Shown here: piece by piece, positions 1-5,371 of the stretch
Layout of the letters: every line of letters starts with the position of its first letter
Position numbering within the stretch: the first letter of the stretch is position 1
DNA from: Clostridiales bacterium
GTDB lineage: Bacteria > Bacillota > Clostridia > TANB77 > CAG-508
Assembly: GCA_019419955.1 (NCBI GenBank)
Contig: JAHZIB010000036.1
Span: forward strand, 1-6,016
DNA length: 6,016 nucleotides
Reading direction: 5' to 3'
Made by a program: the position numbers and the translations under genes
The notes under the pieces: model-generated
Databases searched by the model: none
Seen by the model: the letters and a program-made list of their open reading frames with translations, nothing else
Told to the model about the DNA's origin: nothing

Positions 1-174
1 CTATATTTTCTTAAAATTTCCTTTCTATTTCTTCCCCAGATTATTTAACTCATATCCATTTTCGCTTTCATCTAGTATATATCCTCCACAGGTTCATGTT
101 TATAGTAATTATTATATTGCAAGAACAATTTTTCTACCATTTAATAGACATTATCTTATTAACTTTGCTATATT

Positions 175-212
175 AAAAACTTATTTAATGTTTTATTTAA
201 ACACAAGTTTTT
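175..212 (-). terminator. Candidate A/T-rich terminator after the cation ATPase
   Basis: Read on the minus strand, a stem lies 37 nt past the ATPase stop codon. AAAAACTT pairs with AAGTTTTT, and an inner TTTAA/TTAAA pairing is separated from it by a small asymmetric internal loop (gtg opposite t). The 3' arm supplies five consecutive T and is followed by AATAT. The stem contains almost no G/C, so its strength is uncertain. The opposite strand also ends in a T-run, so it could work in both directions. No better hairpin is seen between the ATPase stop and the window start. Confidence 0.35.
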
Positions 213-248
213 TTCCACTTAAAGAATATTACGAAAAGATAAGTGTCC

Positions 249-3059
249 CTAATTCGAAAGTTCATCTTTTGATGTGTTAATTCTAAATAGCTTGAATATC
301 TCTACAATTACAATTGGTAGTAGTATTAGTATAATTAATTCGATTATTTTACTTGTTGGTAATATTGGAATGCTGAATATATGTCTTAGTGCTGGTACAA
401 ATAGAATTATTAGCATAAGTGCTGCTGAACCAGCAATTGCTCCTAACAGTATTCTGTTGTTAAATGGATGCGTTTTAAATATTGATTTTTGGTTGTTTCT
501 TATATTAAACACATGCACTAATTCTGAAAATGCCAATGTTATAAATGCCATTGTCTGCCCTATTTCAACTTTTACCTCTTGCTTATCTACTATTTCAGCT
601 CCATTTGCTAGTGCTTCTTCTAGGTTTTCTATTTCTTCTGCACTGTATATCGTATCATCTATTTTTACCATTGTAGGCAGTTGGTCGTCAGGAGTTGCAA
701 TTCCTATTAAAAATGCTGAAAGTGTTAAAATACCTATCATAAATCCTTGGTATACTACTCTCCATGTCATTCCTCGTGTAAATACACTCTTTTGTTTTTT
801 TGGTTTTCTTTTCATTACATCATCTTCTGCTGGATCAACTGCAAGTGCTAATGCTGGTAATGAATCTGTAACTAAATTTACCCATAGTATGTGTATTGGT
901 AATAGCACTTCTATTAAATGTATGTCTATGCCAAATGTACTACTAATCCATGGTGTGATTAGTATTGCAACAAATAATGCTACAATCTCACCAACATTAC
1001 TTGATAATAGGAATTGAATTGCTTTTAAAATATTATCATATATACGTCTACCTTCTTCAACAGAAGATACAATTGTTGCAAAATTGTCATCTGTTAAAAT
1101 TACATCTGCCGCTTCTTTCGAAACATCCGTTCCCACAATACCCATTGCACAACCAATGTCTGCTGTTTTGAGTGCTGGCGCATCATTTACTCCATCTCCT
1201 GTCATTGCTACAATTTCACCATTTGCCTGCCATGCTTTTACAATACGGACTTTATGCTCTGGTGAAACTCTGGCATATACGCTATACTTCCTTATATCTT
1301 TTGTTAACTCCTCATCAGAAATTTCTTCAAGTTCTGCACCAGTTATTGCTTCTTCCTCATTTTCTAGGATTCCTAATGATTTAGCAATCGCAACAGCTGT
1401 AATTTTATGGTCTCCAGTTATCATTACAGTTTTTATTCCTGCAGTTTTGCACTTTTCAACTGCATGTTTAACTTCCTCTCTTGGTGGATCAATCATACCT
1501 ACCATACCAACAAAAATCAAATCATTTTCTATATTTTTCATTTCTTCATCAGTTGGTTCATGATCAAGCTCTTTATATCCCATTGATAAAACTCTTAAAG
1601 CATTCTTTGCCATTTCTATGTTATATTTATCTATTATTTTTCTATAATCTACTAAATTATCTTTAATTTCTCCATTTATCTCATATTTCGTACATTTGGC
1701 TAAAAGTTCATCTATTCCTCCTTTAGTATATGCTACATATTTATCTCCCATTTTATTTACTGTAGTCATTAGCTTTCTATCTGAATCAAAAGGAAATTCT
1801 TTTACCCTTTCTATTTTCAATGTATTTTTCACATCAAAGTTAATCCTAAATCCCAAATCTATTAAAGCGGTTTCTGTTGGGTCTCCTGTTAATGTATTGT
1901 TTTCTCCTATTTTTGTATCATTGCAAAGCACGCTCACATCCATTAGTCTTTGAAGTTCATTGCTAAAATTAACTTCATTAGTTACATCACTAATCTTTCC
2001 ATTAACAAATATTTTCTGAACAGTCATTTTATTTTGAGTTAAAGTTCCAGTCTTATCTGAACATATAACAGTAGCACTACCTAAAGTTTCAACCGCAGGC
2101 AATTTCTTGATTATTGCATTTTTCTTTACCATTCTTTGAACACCAATAGCCAAAACAATTGTAGAAACCGCTGCCAACCCTTCTGGAATTGCTGCAACAG
2201 CTAAACTTACTGCTGTCATAAACATATCAATTGCTTCTTTTCCATATGCAATACCTATAACAAATATAACGGCACAAATTGCAAGCGCTGCAATACCAAG
2301 TGTTTTTCCTAGTTTATTTAACTTAACTTGAAGTGGGGTAGCTGTTCCAACTGTATCATTTATAATTGTAGCAATTTTACCAACCTCTGTATTCATCCCT
2401 GTTTCAACAACAATACCTTTTCCTCTACCATAAGTTATAAGAGATGATGAAAACAACATATTAGTCCTGTCTCCAATTCCTACTTTTTGTTCATCAATAA
2501 TCTCAGCATTTTTATCCACTGGTACAGACTCTCCTGTAAGTGAAGACTCTTGTGATTTAAGATTTACACTCTCTATAATTCTTAAATCTGCTGGTACATA
2601 ATCACCTGTATCTAAAACAACGACATCTCCTGGCACTAATTCTCTTGATGGTACAACTTCAATTTTGCCATTACGCATAACCTTTGCAACATGTGAGCTT
2701 AATTTTTGTAATGCTTCTAATGATTTTTCTGCTTTGGCTTCTTGTACTACACCAATTATTGCATTTACAATTACAACAATTAAAATAATTATTGAATCGG
2801 TTATTCCCTCTCCTTCCATATATCCAACAACACCAGATACAATTGCAGCAATTATTAAAACAATTATCATAAAGTCCTTAAACTGTTCTAAAAATTTCAC
2901 GAACAGACTCTTTTTTTTCTTTGCCTTCAACTCATTAAAGCCATATTTTTTTCTATTTTCTTCAAGTTGCTGTATATTAAGTCCTTCATCTACATTAGTG
3001 TTTAATTCTTTTTGAATTTCGTCTACATTTTTGTTAAACCAATTTTTTTCCAAAATCAT
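249..3059 (-). CDS. P-type cation-transporting ATPase (Ca2+/Mn2+ pump, SERCA/PMCA-like, P2 type)
   Basis: Integral membrane pump that uses ATP to export divalent cations; 936 residues from the chosen start, full length for the family. Numbering from that ATG: cation-ATPase N-terminal domain 1-60, M1-M2 about 64-106, actuator TGES at 175-178, M3-M4 about 254-306 with PEGL (Glu293), phosphorylation motif DKTGT (Asp335), nucleotide-binding KGG 446-448, TGD 548-550, hinge GDGVND 621-626, then M5-M10 and a Cation_ATPase_C domain. Cation-site residues known from SERCA appear conserved: Glu293 (M4), Asn688 and Glu691 (M5), Asn728, Thr731 and Asp732 (M6), and Glu846 (M8). That suggests calcium-pump chemistry, whereas the upstream yybP-ykoY riboswitch argues for manganese as a physiological substrate. 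An unusually acidic loop of about 43 residues joins M7 and M8. The frame is open for 15 more codons upstream, but GGAG lies just before this ATG. A TTG two codons downstream (3053) has better spacing to the same GGAG. Function class is certain; substrate is inferred. Confidence 0.95.
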   Translation of the reverse strand: MILEKNWFNKNVDEIQKELNTNVDEGLNIQQLEENRKKYGFNELKAKKKKSLFVKFLEQFKDFMIIVLIIAAIVSGVVGYMEGEGITDSIIILIVVIVNAIIGVVQEAKAEKSLEALQKLSSHVAKVMRNGKIEVVPSRELVPGDVVVLDTGDYVPADLRIIESVNLKSQESSLTGESVPVDKNAEIIDEQKVGIGDRTNMLFSSSLITYGRGKGIVVETGMNTEVGKIATIINDTVGTATPLQVKLNKLGKTLGIAALAICAVIFVIGIAYGKEAIDMFMTAVSLAVAAIPEGLAAVSTIVLAIGVQRMVKKNAIIKKLPAVETLGSATVICSDKTGTLTQNKMTVQKIFVNGKISDVTNEVNFSNELQRLMDVSVLCNDTKIGENNTLTGDPTETALIDLGFRINFDVKNTLKIERVKEFPFDSDRKLMTTVNKMGDKYVAYTKGGIDELLAKCTKYEINGEIKDNLVDYRKIIDKYNIEMAKNALRVLSMGYKELDHEPTDEEMKNIENDLIFVGMVGMIDPPREEVKHAVEKCKTAGIKTVMITGDHKITAVAIAKSLGILENEEEAITGAELEEISDEELTKDIRKYSVYARVSPEHKVRIVKAWQANGEIVAMTGDGVNDAPALKTADIGCAMGIVGTDVSKEAADVILTDDNFATIVSSVEEGRRIYDNILKAIQFLLSSNVGEIVALFVAILITPWISSTFGIDIHLIEVLLPIHILWVNLVTDSLPALALAVDPAEDDVMKRKPKKQKSVFTRGMTWRVVYQGFMIGILTLSAFLIGIATPDDQLPTMVKIDDTIYSAEEIENLEEALANGAEIVDKQEVKVEIGQTMAFITLAFSELVHVFNIRNNQKSIFKTHPFNNRILLGAIAGSAALMLIILFVPALRHIFSIPILPTSKIIELIILILLPIVIVEIFKLFRINTSKDELSN

Positions 3060-3061
3060 CT

Positions 3062-3068
3062 CTCCTTT
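3062..3068 (-). promoter_or_regulatory. Ribosome binding site of the ATPase (start-deciding)
   Basis: The minus strand reads AAAGGAG followed by AG and then ATG (3059). Only 2 nt separate GGAG from this ATG, which is tight. A TTG codon at 3053-3051 lies 8 nt from the same GGAG, the usual distance, and would give a protein starting Met-Glu-Lys-Asn-Trp. The site rules out the farther ATG at 3104 but leaves ATG 3059 and TTG 3053 both possible. Confidence 0.7.
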
Positions 3069-3203
3069 AATAACATTTTTAACAATTTTTGAATAATTAT
3101 ACAATTAAATGAAAATAAGAAGGGCATTTCTCAAAGCCAGCTCTGGAGCCAATGGCGAAATACATGTCCTCGCTTTGCTTGAATGACCTAAGGAAGCCTA
3201 ACC

Positions 3204-3274
3204 TTGTTATATAGGAAAAATCGTTTAGAATACTGCAATATCTAGTAAAAAGTTGCTTTTTTCCTATACAATAA
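3204..3274. repeat. Inverted repeat in the ATPase leader (TATAGGAAAAA / TTTTTCCTATA)
   Basis: An 11-bp perfect inverted repeat (3210-3220 with 3258-3268) encloses a 37-nt loop. The pairing continues outward through TTGT and ACAA with a two-base bulge. It begins immediately after the T-tract of the riboswitch terminator, when read in the direction of the ATPase transcript. Its outer end, CTATACAATAA (3264-3274), is identical to the end of the separate inverted repeat at 5063-5108. It may be a short repeated element or a structured part of the leader; the sequence alone does not decide. Confidence 0.5.
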
Positions 3275-3395
3275 AAAAGACTTTTTTAATTACATATTTT
3301 CCCACGTTGCTAAAATTACTATAATACTGTGAGGTATTGTTTTAGTAATTACATTATTGTACTTACCAAACATAAAATACGTAATTTCAAAAGTC
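3273..3395 (-). terminator. Riboswitch-controlled terminator of the ATPase leader
   Basis: On the minus strand the 22-nt arm at 3395-3374 (starting GACTTTT) pairs with the arm at 3300-3279 (ending AAAAAAGTC). There are 19 Watson-Crick pairs, one G-U pair and one two-base mismatch. Six T follow directly (3278-3273). The roughly 73-nt apical region carries its own hairpin (3314-3350, AATTACTA/TAGTAATT plus AATAC/GTATT), which shortens the effective loop. The 5' arm starts inside the aptamer: the same CTTTT strand (3393-3389) closes aptamer helix P1. The two folds therefore exclude each other, which predicts read-through when ligand stabilises the aptamer. Confidence 0.75.
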
Positions 3396-3472
3396 TCGCT
3401 TACCATACAGGTTACTAACCATGCTTTTCTGCTGTGATGTTGATTAGTTATTTTTAAGCTACTCCCTTTTTC
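3388..3472 (-). promoter_or_regulatory. yybP-ykoY family Mn2+-sensing riboswitch aptamer
   Basis: The minus-strand transcript has the family layout. An A-rich P1 strand (AAAAG, 3470-3466) is followed by the conserved GGGAGTAGC loop. Helix P2 is ACTAATC/GGTTAGT (3448-3442 with 3420-3414), and a short P3 hairpin ACC-tgtat-GGT follows (3412-3402). Then comes the second conserved loop AAGCGAGAC, and CTTTT (3393-3389) closes P1. GCTT (3459-3456) and AAGC (3401-3398) can also pair. The family binds Mn2+ where the two conserved loops meet and often precedes manganese exporters, including P-type ATPases. Here it sits just after a promoter and about 330 nt ahead of the pump gene. It is called by eye from the loop motifs and helices, not by a covariance model. 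Confidence 0.85.
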
Positions 3473-3479
3473 TTATATA

Positions 3480-3508
3480 GTTTTATTACAATTACTCTAT
3501 TTTGTCAA
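3480..3508 (-). promoter_or_regulatory. Sigma-A promoter for the riboswitch-ATPase transcript
   Basis: A perfect -35 TTGACA (3508-3503) is followed after 17 nt by TAAAAC (3485-3480), a 4/6 match to the -10 consensus. The expected start near 3473 is right at the 5' edge of the aptamer, as expected for a riboswitch leader. The resulting 5' leader is about 415 nt long. Confidence 0.65.
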
Positions 3509-3553
3509 TATTTTATTTGTAACTTTTATGTGAATTTATTGCCAAATAATCAA

Positions 3554-3561
3554 AACTCTTG
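3554..3561. repeat. Target-site duplication, left copy (AACTCTTG)
   Basis: This 8-bp sequence directly abuts the left terminal inverted repeat and is identical to the 8 bp abutting the right one (3712-3719). It is the expected footprint of a transposase-mediated insertion. Confidence 0.75.
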
Positions 3562-3711
3562 GTTACTGGATAATTGTTAAAAAAATAATTGTCCTGCAAC
3601 TGAAGTTCCATTAAAAATTTTCACAAATCAACACTTACGAAGCTTGTGAAAATTTTTAATTGGATTCTCCCTATGCGGACTTCAAATGTGCAATGACAAT
3701 TATCCTGTAAC
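3562..3711. mobile_element. 150-bp MITE-like non-autonomous element
   Basis: The ends are GTTACTGGATAATTGT (3562-3577) and its inverted partner ACAATTATCCTGTAAC (3696-3711), matching at 15 of 16 positions. Exact 8-bp direct repeats AACTCTTG flank both sides. Internally the symmetry continues: TGAAGT (3601-3606) with ACTTCA (3679-3684), and a perfect 17-bp repeat (3610-3626 with 3644-3660) around a 17-nt centre, so almost the whole element could fold into one long hairpin. The left half carries an extra stretch of about 15 nt that repeats TAATTGT. There is no ORF, so mobility would need a transposase supplied elsewhere. An 8-bp duplication occurs in several IS families, and I cannot assign the ends to one. 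It lies between yqeY and the ATPase promoter, and its central A/T hairpin could also terminate yqeY transcription. Confidence 0.8.
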
Positions 3712-3719
3712 AACTCTTG
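3712..3719. repeat. Target-site duplication, right copy (AACTCTTG)
   Basis: Exact copy of positions 3554-3561, immediately outside the right terminal inverted repeat. Removing the element plus one copy would restore an uninterrupted A/T-rich spacer downstream of yqeY. Confidence 0.75.
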
Positions 3720-3753
3720 TACACATTTTTTTTAAAACTCTATTATATTTATA

Positions 3754-4194
3754 CTAATTTAATAATTTTTTTACTACTTCATTAATTGTTTTTCCATCTG
3801 ATGAAGCACCAATTTTTTCCTTTGCAGATTTCATTACCTTACCCATATCTTTTATAGAAGTAGCACCTTCGCTTTCTATTACTTCTCTAACAATCATTTC
3901 TACTTCTTCTATGGACAACTGTTTTGGTAAATACTCCGTTAATATTTCTATTTCCTTTTTTATTTCATTTATTAAATCTTCCCTACCACTTTTTTCATAA
4001 TCCTCTAAAGAATCCCTTCTCTTTTTAGATTCTTTAGCAATTATTTCAATAATTTGTTTGTCATCCAATTCTATATGCTTATCTTTCTCTACCTGAAGAA
4101 TTGCAGCTCGAACCATTTGAATTACATTCTTCCTAACTACATTCTTTTCTTTCATACAATCTTTTAAATCCTCTAATAATTTTTCCTTTAACAT
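3754..4194 (-). CDS. yqeY: GatB/YqeY domain-containing protein
   Basis: A 146-residue soluble protein, the usual length of free-standing YqeY proteins. The family resembles the C-terminal tail domain of GatB, the tRNA-dependent amidotransferase subunit that contacts tRNA; its own cellular role is not established. Family signatures are visible: an N-terminal helical segment with VIQMVRAAILQ (24-34), then SKKRRDSLEDYEKSGREDL (56-74), EIEILTEYLPKQLS (81-94), and a C-terminal part with GATSIKDMGKVM (110-121) and DGKTINEVVKKLL (133-145). The ATG is supported by AGGAGG (4204-4199) 4 nt upstream and by alignment of the N-terminus with the family. In many Firmicutes yqeY follows rpsU; here it has its own promoter and no rpsU in view. 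It is divergent from ogt. No A/T hairpin with a T-tail follows directly; the MITE-like element begins 42 bp past the stop. Confidence 0.93.
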   Translation of the reverse strand: MLKEKLLEDLKDCMKEKNVVRKNVIQMVRAAILQVEKDKHIELDDKQIIEIIAKESKKRRDSLEDYEKSGREDLINEIKKEIEILTEYLPKQLSIEEVEMIVREVIESEGATSIKDMGKVMKSAKEKIGASSDGKTINEVVKKLLN

Positions 4195-4288
4195 AAGACC
4201 TCCTAATAAACAATTAATTCTAATTCTTTTTTAACTTCAAAATAACAATATTTTTTCCCTTGCTATTCTCATGAATTGTAACATTTTT

Positions 4289-4317
4289 ATTATATACTAC
4301 AGATATAATTTTTTCAA
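4289..4317 (-). promoter_or_regulatory. Sigma-A promoter of yqeY
   Basis: On the minus strand, TTGAAA (4317-4312) and a perfect TATAAT (4294-4289) are separated by exactly 17 nt. Transcription would start near 4282, giving a leader of about 85-90 nt before the yqeY ATG. This is the best sigma-A match in the window. Confidence 0.8.
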
Positions 4318-4387
4318 CAATTTACTAATGAATAATCATTTAAATGTTACCAAGATAATGGTTATTGTACATTTGTTTAATTTAATA

Positions 4388-4416
4388 TAGAATTTTTTCT
4401 GTTTTAATGGTATAAT
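4388..4416 (+). promoter_or_regulatory. Extended -10 promoter of ogt
   Basis: A perfect TATAAT at 4411-4416 is preceded by TGG, giving the extended -10 form TGnTATAAT. The hexamer 17 nt upstream (TAGAAT, 4388-4393) matches the -35 consensus at only three positions, typical of extended -10 promoters. The start near 4423 leaves a leader of about 70 nt. It is divergent from the yqeY promoter, with about 70 bp between the -35 regions. Confidence 0.7.
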
Positions 4417-4437
4417 TAACACAACAAAACAATAGTT

Positions 4438-4475
4438 TATAGGCACTTTTCTCTACTTATGCAGTGATGCCTATA
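4438..4475 (+). promoter_or_regulatory. Hairpin in the ogt leader (TATAGGCA / TGCCTATA)
   Basis: A perfect 8-bp inverted repeat encloses a 22-nt loop, and CACT/AGTG can pair inside it. The hairpin ends 5 nt before the AAGGAG ribosome binding site (4481-4486). It contains G/C pairs in an otherwise A/T leader. There is no T-tract after it, so a terminator is unlikely. It could be a protein-binding site or a stabilising or translational element; its function is unknown. Confidence 0.45.
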
Positions 4476-4493
4476 AAGATAAGGAGAGTAAAA

Positions 4494-5033
4494 ATGATAT
4501 ATACAACAAATTATAAATCTAATATTGGAGATATATTACTTGCAAGTAAAGATAATAAATTAATTGGTTTATGGATTGAGGGGCAAAAATATTATTTATC
4601 TAATTTAAATGAAAAAATTGAAAAAAAAGATAATGAAGAAATATTAGTAAAAACAAAAAAGTGGTTGGATAGATATTTTAATTATGAAAAACCACAAATT
4701 GATGAATTAGATTTAAATCCAATTGGAAGCACATTTAGGCAATCTGTATGGAAATTATTGTGCAATATACCTTATGGAGAAGTTATTACTTATAACGATA
4801 TAGCTAAAGAAATAGCTAAACAAAAGGGAATGAAAAAAATGTCTGCACAAGCAGTTGGAGGAGCAGTAGGACATAATCCAATATCTATTATTATTCCGTG
4901 TCACCGAGTAGTAGGTAGTAATGGTAGTTTAACTGGATATGCAGGAGGAATAAATAAAAAAATATATTTACTAAAACATGAAAATACAAATATGGAAAAA
5001 TTATTTGTTCCTAGAAAAGGAACAGCACTATAA
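4494..5033 (+). CDS. ogt: Methylated-DNA--protein-cysteine S-methyltransferase (O6-alkylguanine repair)
   Basis: A 179-residue repair protein that moves an alkyl group from O6-alkylguanine (and O4-alkylthymine) in DNA onto its own cysteine, a one-time reaction. The N-terminal ribonuclease-like domain spans about 1-75, and the C-terminal DNA-binding/catalytic domain about 77-165. Visible motifs: FRQSVWKLLCNIPYGEVITYNDIAKEIA (81-108, written here as FRQSVWKLL and IPYGEVITYNDIA), the recognition helix SAQAVGGAVGHNP (117-129), and the active site IPCHRVVG with acceptor Cys136, then GSLTGYAGG (144-152). The position usually held by the DNA-probing arginine finger (ARAVG in many homologues) is Gln119. 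The ATG at 4494 is chosen because AAGGAG ends 7 nt before it and the protein begins like family members; an in-frame GTG at 4464 lies inside the leader hairpin and lacks such a site. No Ada-type regulatory domain is fused. Confidence 0.95.
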   Translation: MIYTTNYKSNIGDILLASKDNKLIGLWIEGQKYYLSNLNEKIEKKDNEEILVKTKKWLDRYFNYEKPQIDELDLNPIGSTFRQSVWKLLCNIPYGEVITYNDIAKEIAKQKGMKKMSAQAVGGAVGHNPISIIIPCHRVVGSNGSLTGYAGGINKKIYLLKHENTNMEKLFVPRKGTAL

Positions 5034-5062
5034 ATTTATAATAAAAAAATTTATGTCTTATG

Positions 5063-5108
5063 CCTTATTGTATAAAAAAAATTGTTAAATTTTTTCTATA
5101 CAATAAGG
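5063..5108. repeat. 46-bp A/T inverted repeat downstream of ogt (possible terminator)
   Basis: CCTTATTGTATA (5063-5074) and TATACAATAAGG (5097-5108) are perfect inverted copies. The inner A-run and T-run extend the stem almost to the centre, leaving a loop of about 4 nt. It begins 30 bp after the ogt stop. No T-tract follows on either strand outside the stem, so it is not a classical terminator, though it could stop or stabilise ogt mRNA. Its outer 11 bases (5096-5106) equal those of the inverted repeat at 3204-3274. Confidence 0.6.
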
Positions 5109-5136
5109 TAATAACTCACGAACTTTTTACGGCCCG

Positions 5137-5174
5137 TAAGTTTTATTCAGATGGAGTGATTTATATAGTGTTAC
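5137..5174 (+). repeat. Diverged direct repeat, copy A
   Basis: Starts TAAGTT and contains AGATGGAGTGAT, ending GTTAC. It aligns with positions 5854-5892 in the same orientation at roughly three quarters of positions, judged by hand, with one gap near the end. Together the two copies bracket about 680 bp of gene remains. What the repeat belongs to is not recognised. Confidence 0.35.
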
Positions 5175-5208
5175 TCCCACAATTTGCTCAAACCATCAAC
5201 TGTTAAAA

Positions 5209-5313
5209 TCAGTATAATATCTTTACACGCACAGTAACTGCTGCATTTAAGACCATTGTTCCTGCTGGAGGCTCATTTCCTACATAATAAATTAAACAAT
5301 ATGTATTATATAT
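5209..5313 (-). pseudogene. Gene remnant resembling the end of a PASTA domain
   Basis: An open stretch of 34 codons bounded by stops, with no start codon or ribosome binding site in frame. Its second half, reading GNEPPAGTMVLNAAVTVRV, resembles the last strands of a PASTA domain (consensus like QxPxAGTxVxxGSxVTVxV), as found at the C-termini of PrkC-type kinases and penicillin-binding proteins. The resemblance covers only about 20 residues. It could instead be another extracellular beta domain or chance. If real, nearly all of the parent gene is lost. It overlaps a tiny ORF in another frame (5292-5348), so a frameshift between the two is possible. Confidence 0.3.
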
Positions 5314-5348
5314 TTAAGTGAACTTTTATCTGGTTTATTTTTATTCAT
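5292..5348 (-). CDS. Very short ORF with a strong ribosome binding site, probably a truncated gene
   Basis: An ATG at 5348 preceded by a full AGGAGG (5365-5360) with an 11-nt gap. It encodes only 18 residues, MNKNKPDKSSLKYIIHIV. The AGGAGG lies 6 nt past the stop of the ORF6N fragment, so the two may once have been translated as an operon. The downstream PASTA-like remnant is in another reading frame, which fits a gene broken by a frameshift or deletion. No family is recognised; it could be non-functional. Confidence 0.25.
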   Translation of the reverse strand: MNKNKPDKSSLKYIIHIV

Positions 5349-5371
5349 TTCTATTCAAACCTCCTATAATA

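Noticed and set aside
25..93. A minus-strand stretch of 22 codons ending GYELNNLGKK and a stop, which looks like a protein C-terminus.
   Set aside because: No start, no ribosome binding site, no recognised family, and stop codons just upstream; too short to separate from chance in A/T-rich DNA.
274..1563. Several plus-strand open frames of 68-247 codons opposite the ATPase gene.
   Set aside because: They are antisense shadows of the conserved P-type ATPase codons, with no ribosome binding sites and no family resemblance.
3096..3101. TATAAT on the minus strand close to the ATPase start, a possible second promoter that would bypass the riboswitch.
   Set aside because: No acceptable -35 lies at 16-18 nt and the TG is not spaced for an extended -10; in A/T-rich DNA an isolated TATAAT is weak evidence.
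3060..3104. Longer ATPase start at the ATG at 3104.
   Set aside because: No ribosome binding site precedes it, and the extra 15 residues are not family-like; AAAGGAG lies inside that extension, next to the later start.
4464..4493. In-frame GTG at 4464 as an earlier ogt start.
   Set aside because: It lies inside the leader hairpin without a ribosome binding site, whereas ATG 4494 has AAGGAG at 7 nt.
5127..5143. TTACGG-C-CCGTAA symmetry downstream of the post-ogt repeat as a terminator.
   Set aside because: A one-base centre leaves only a short stem once a real loop is formed, and no adequate T-tract follows.
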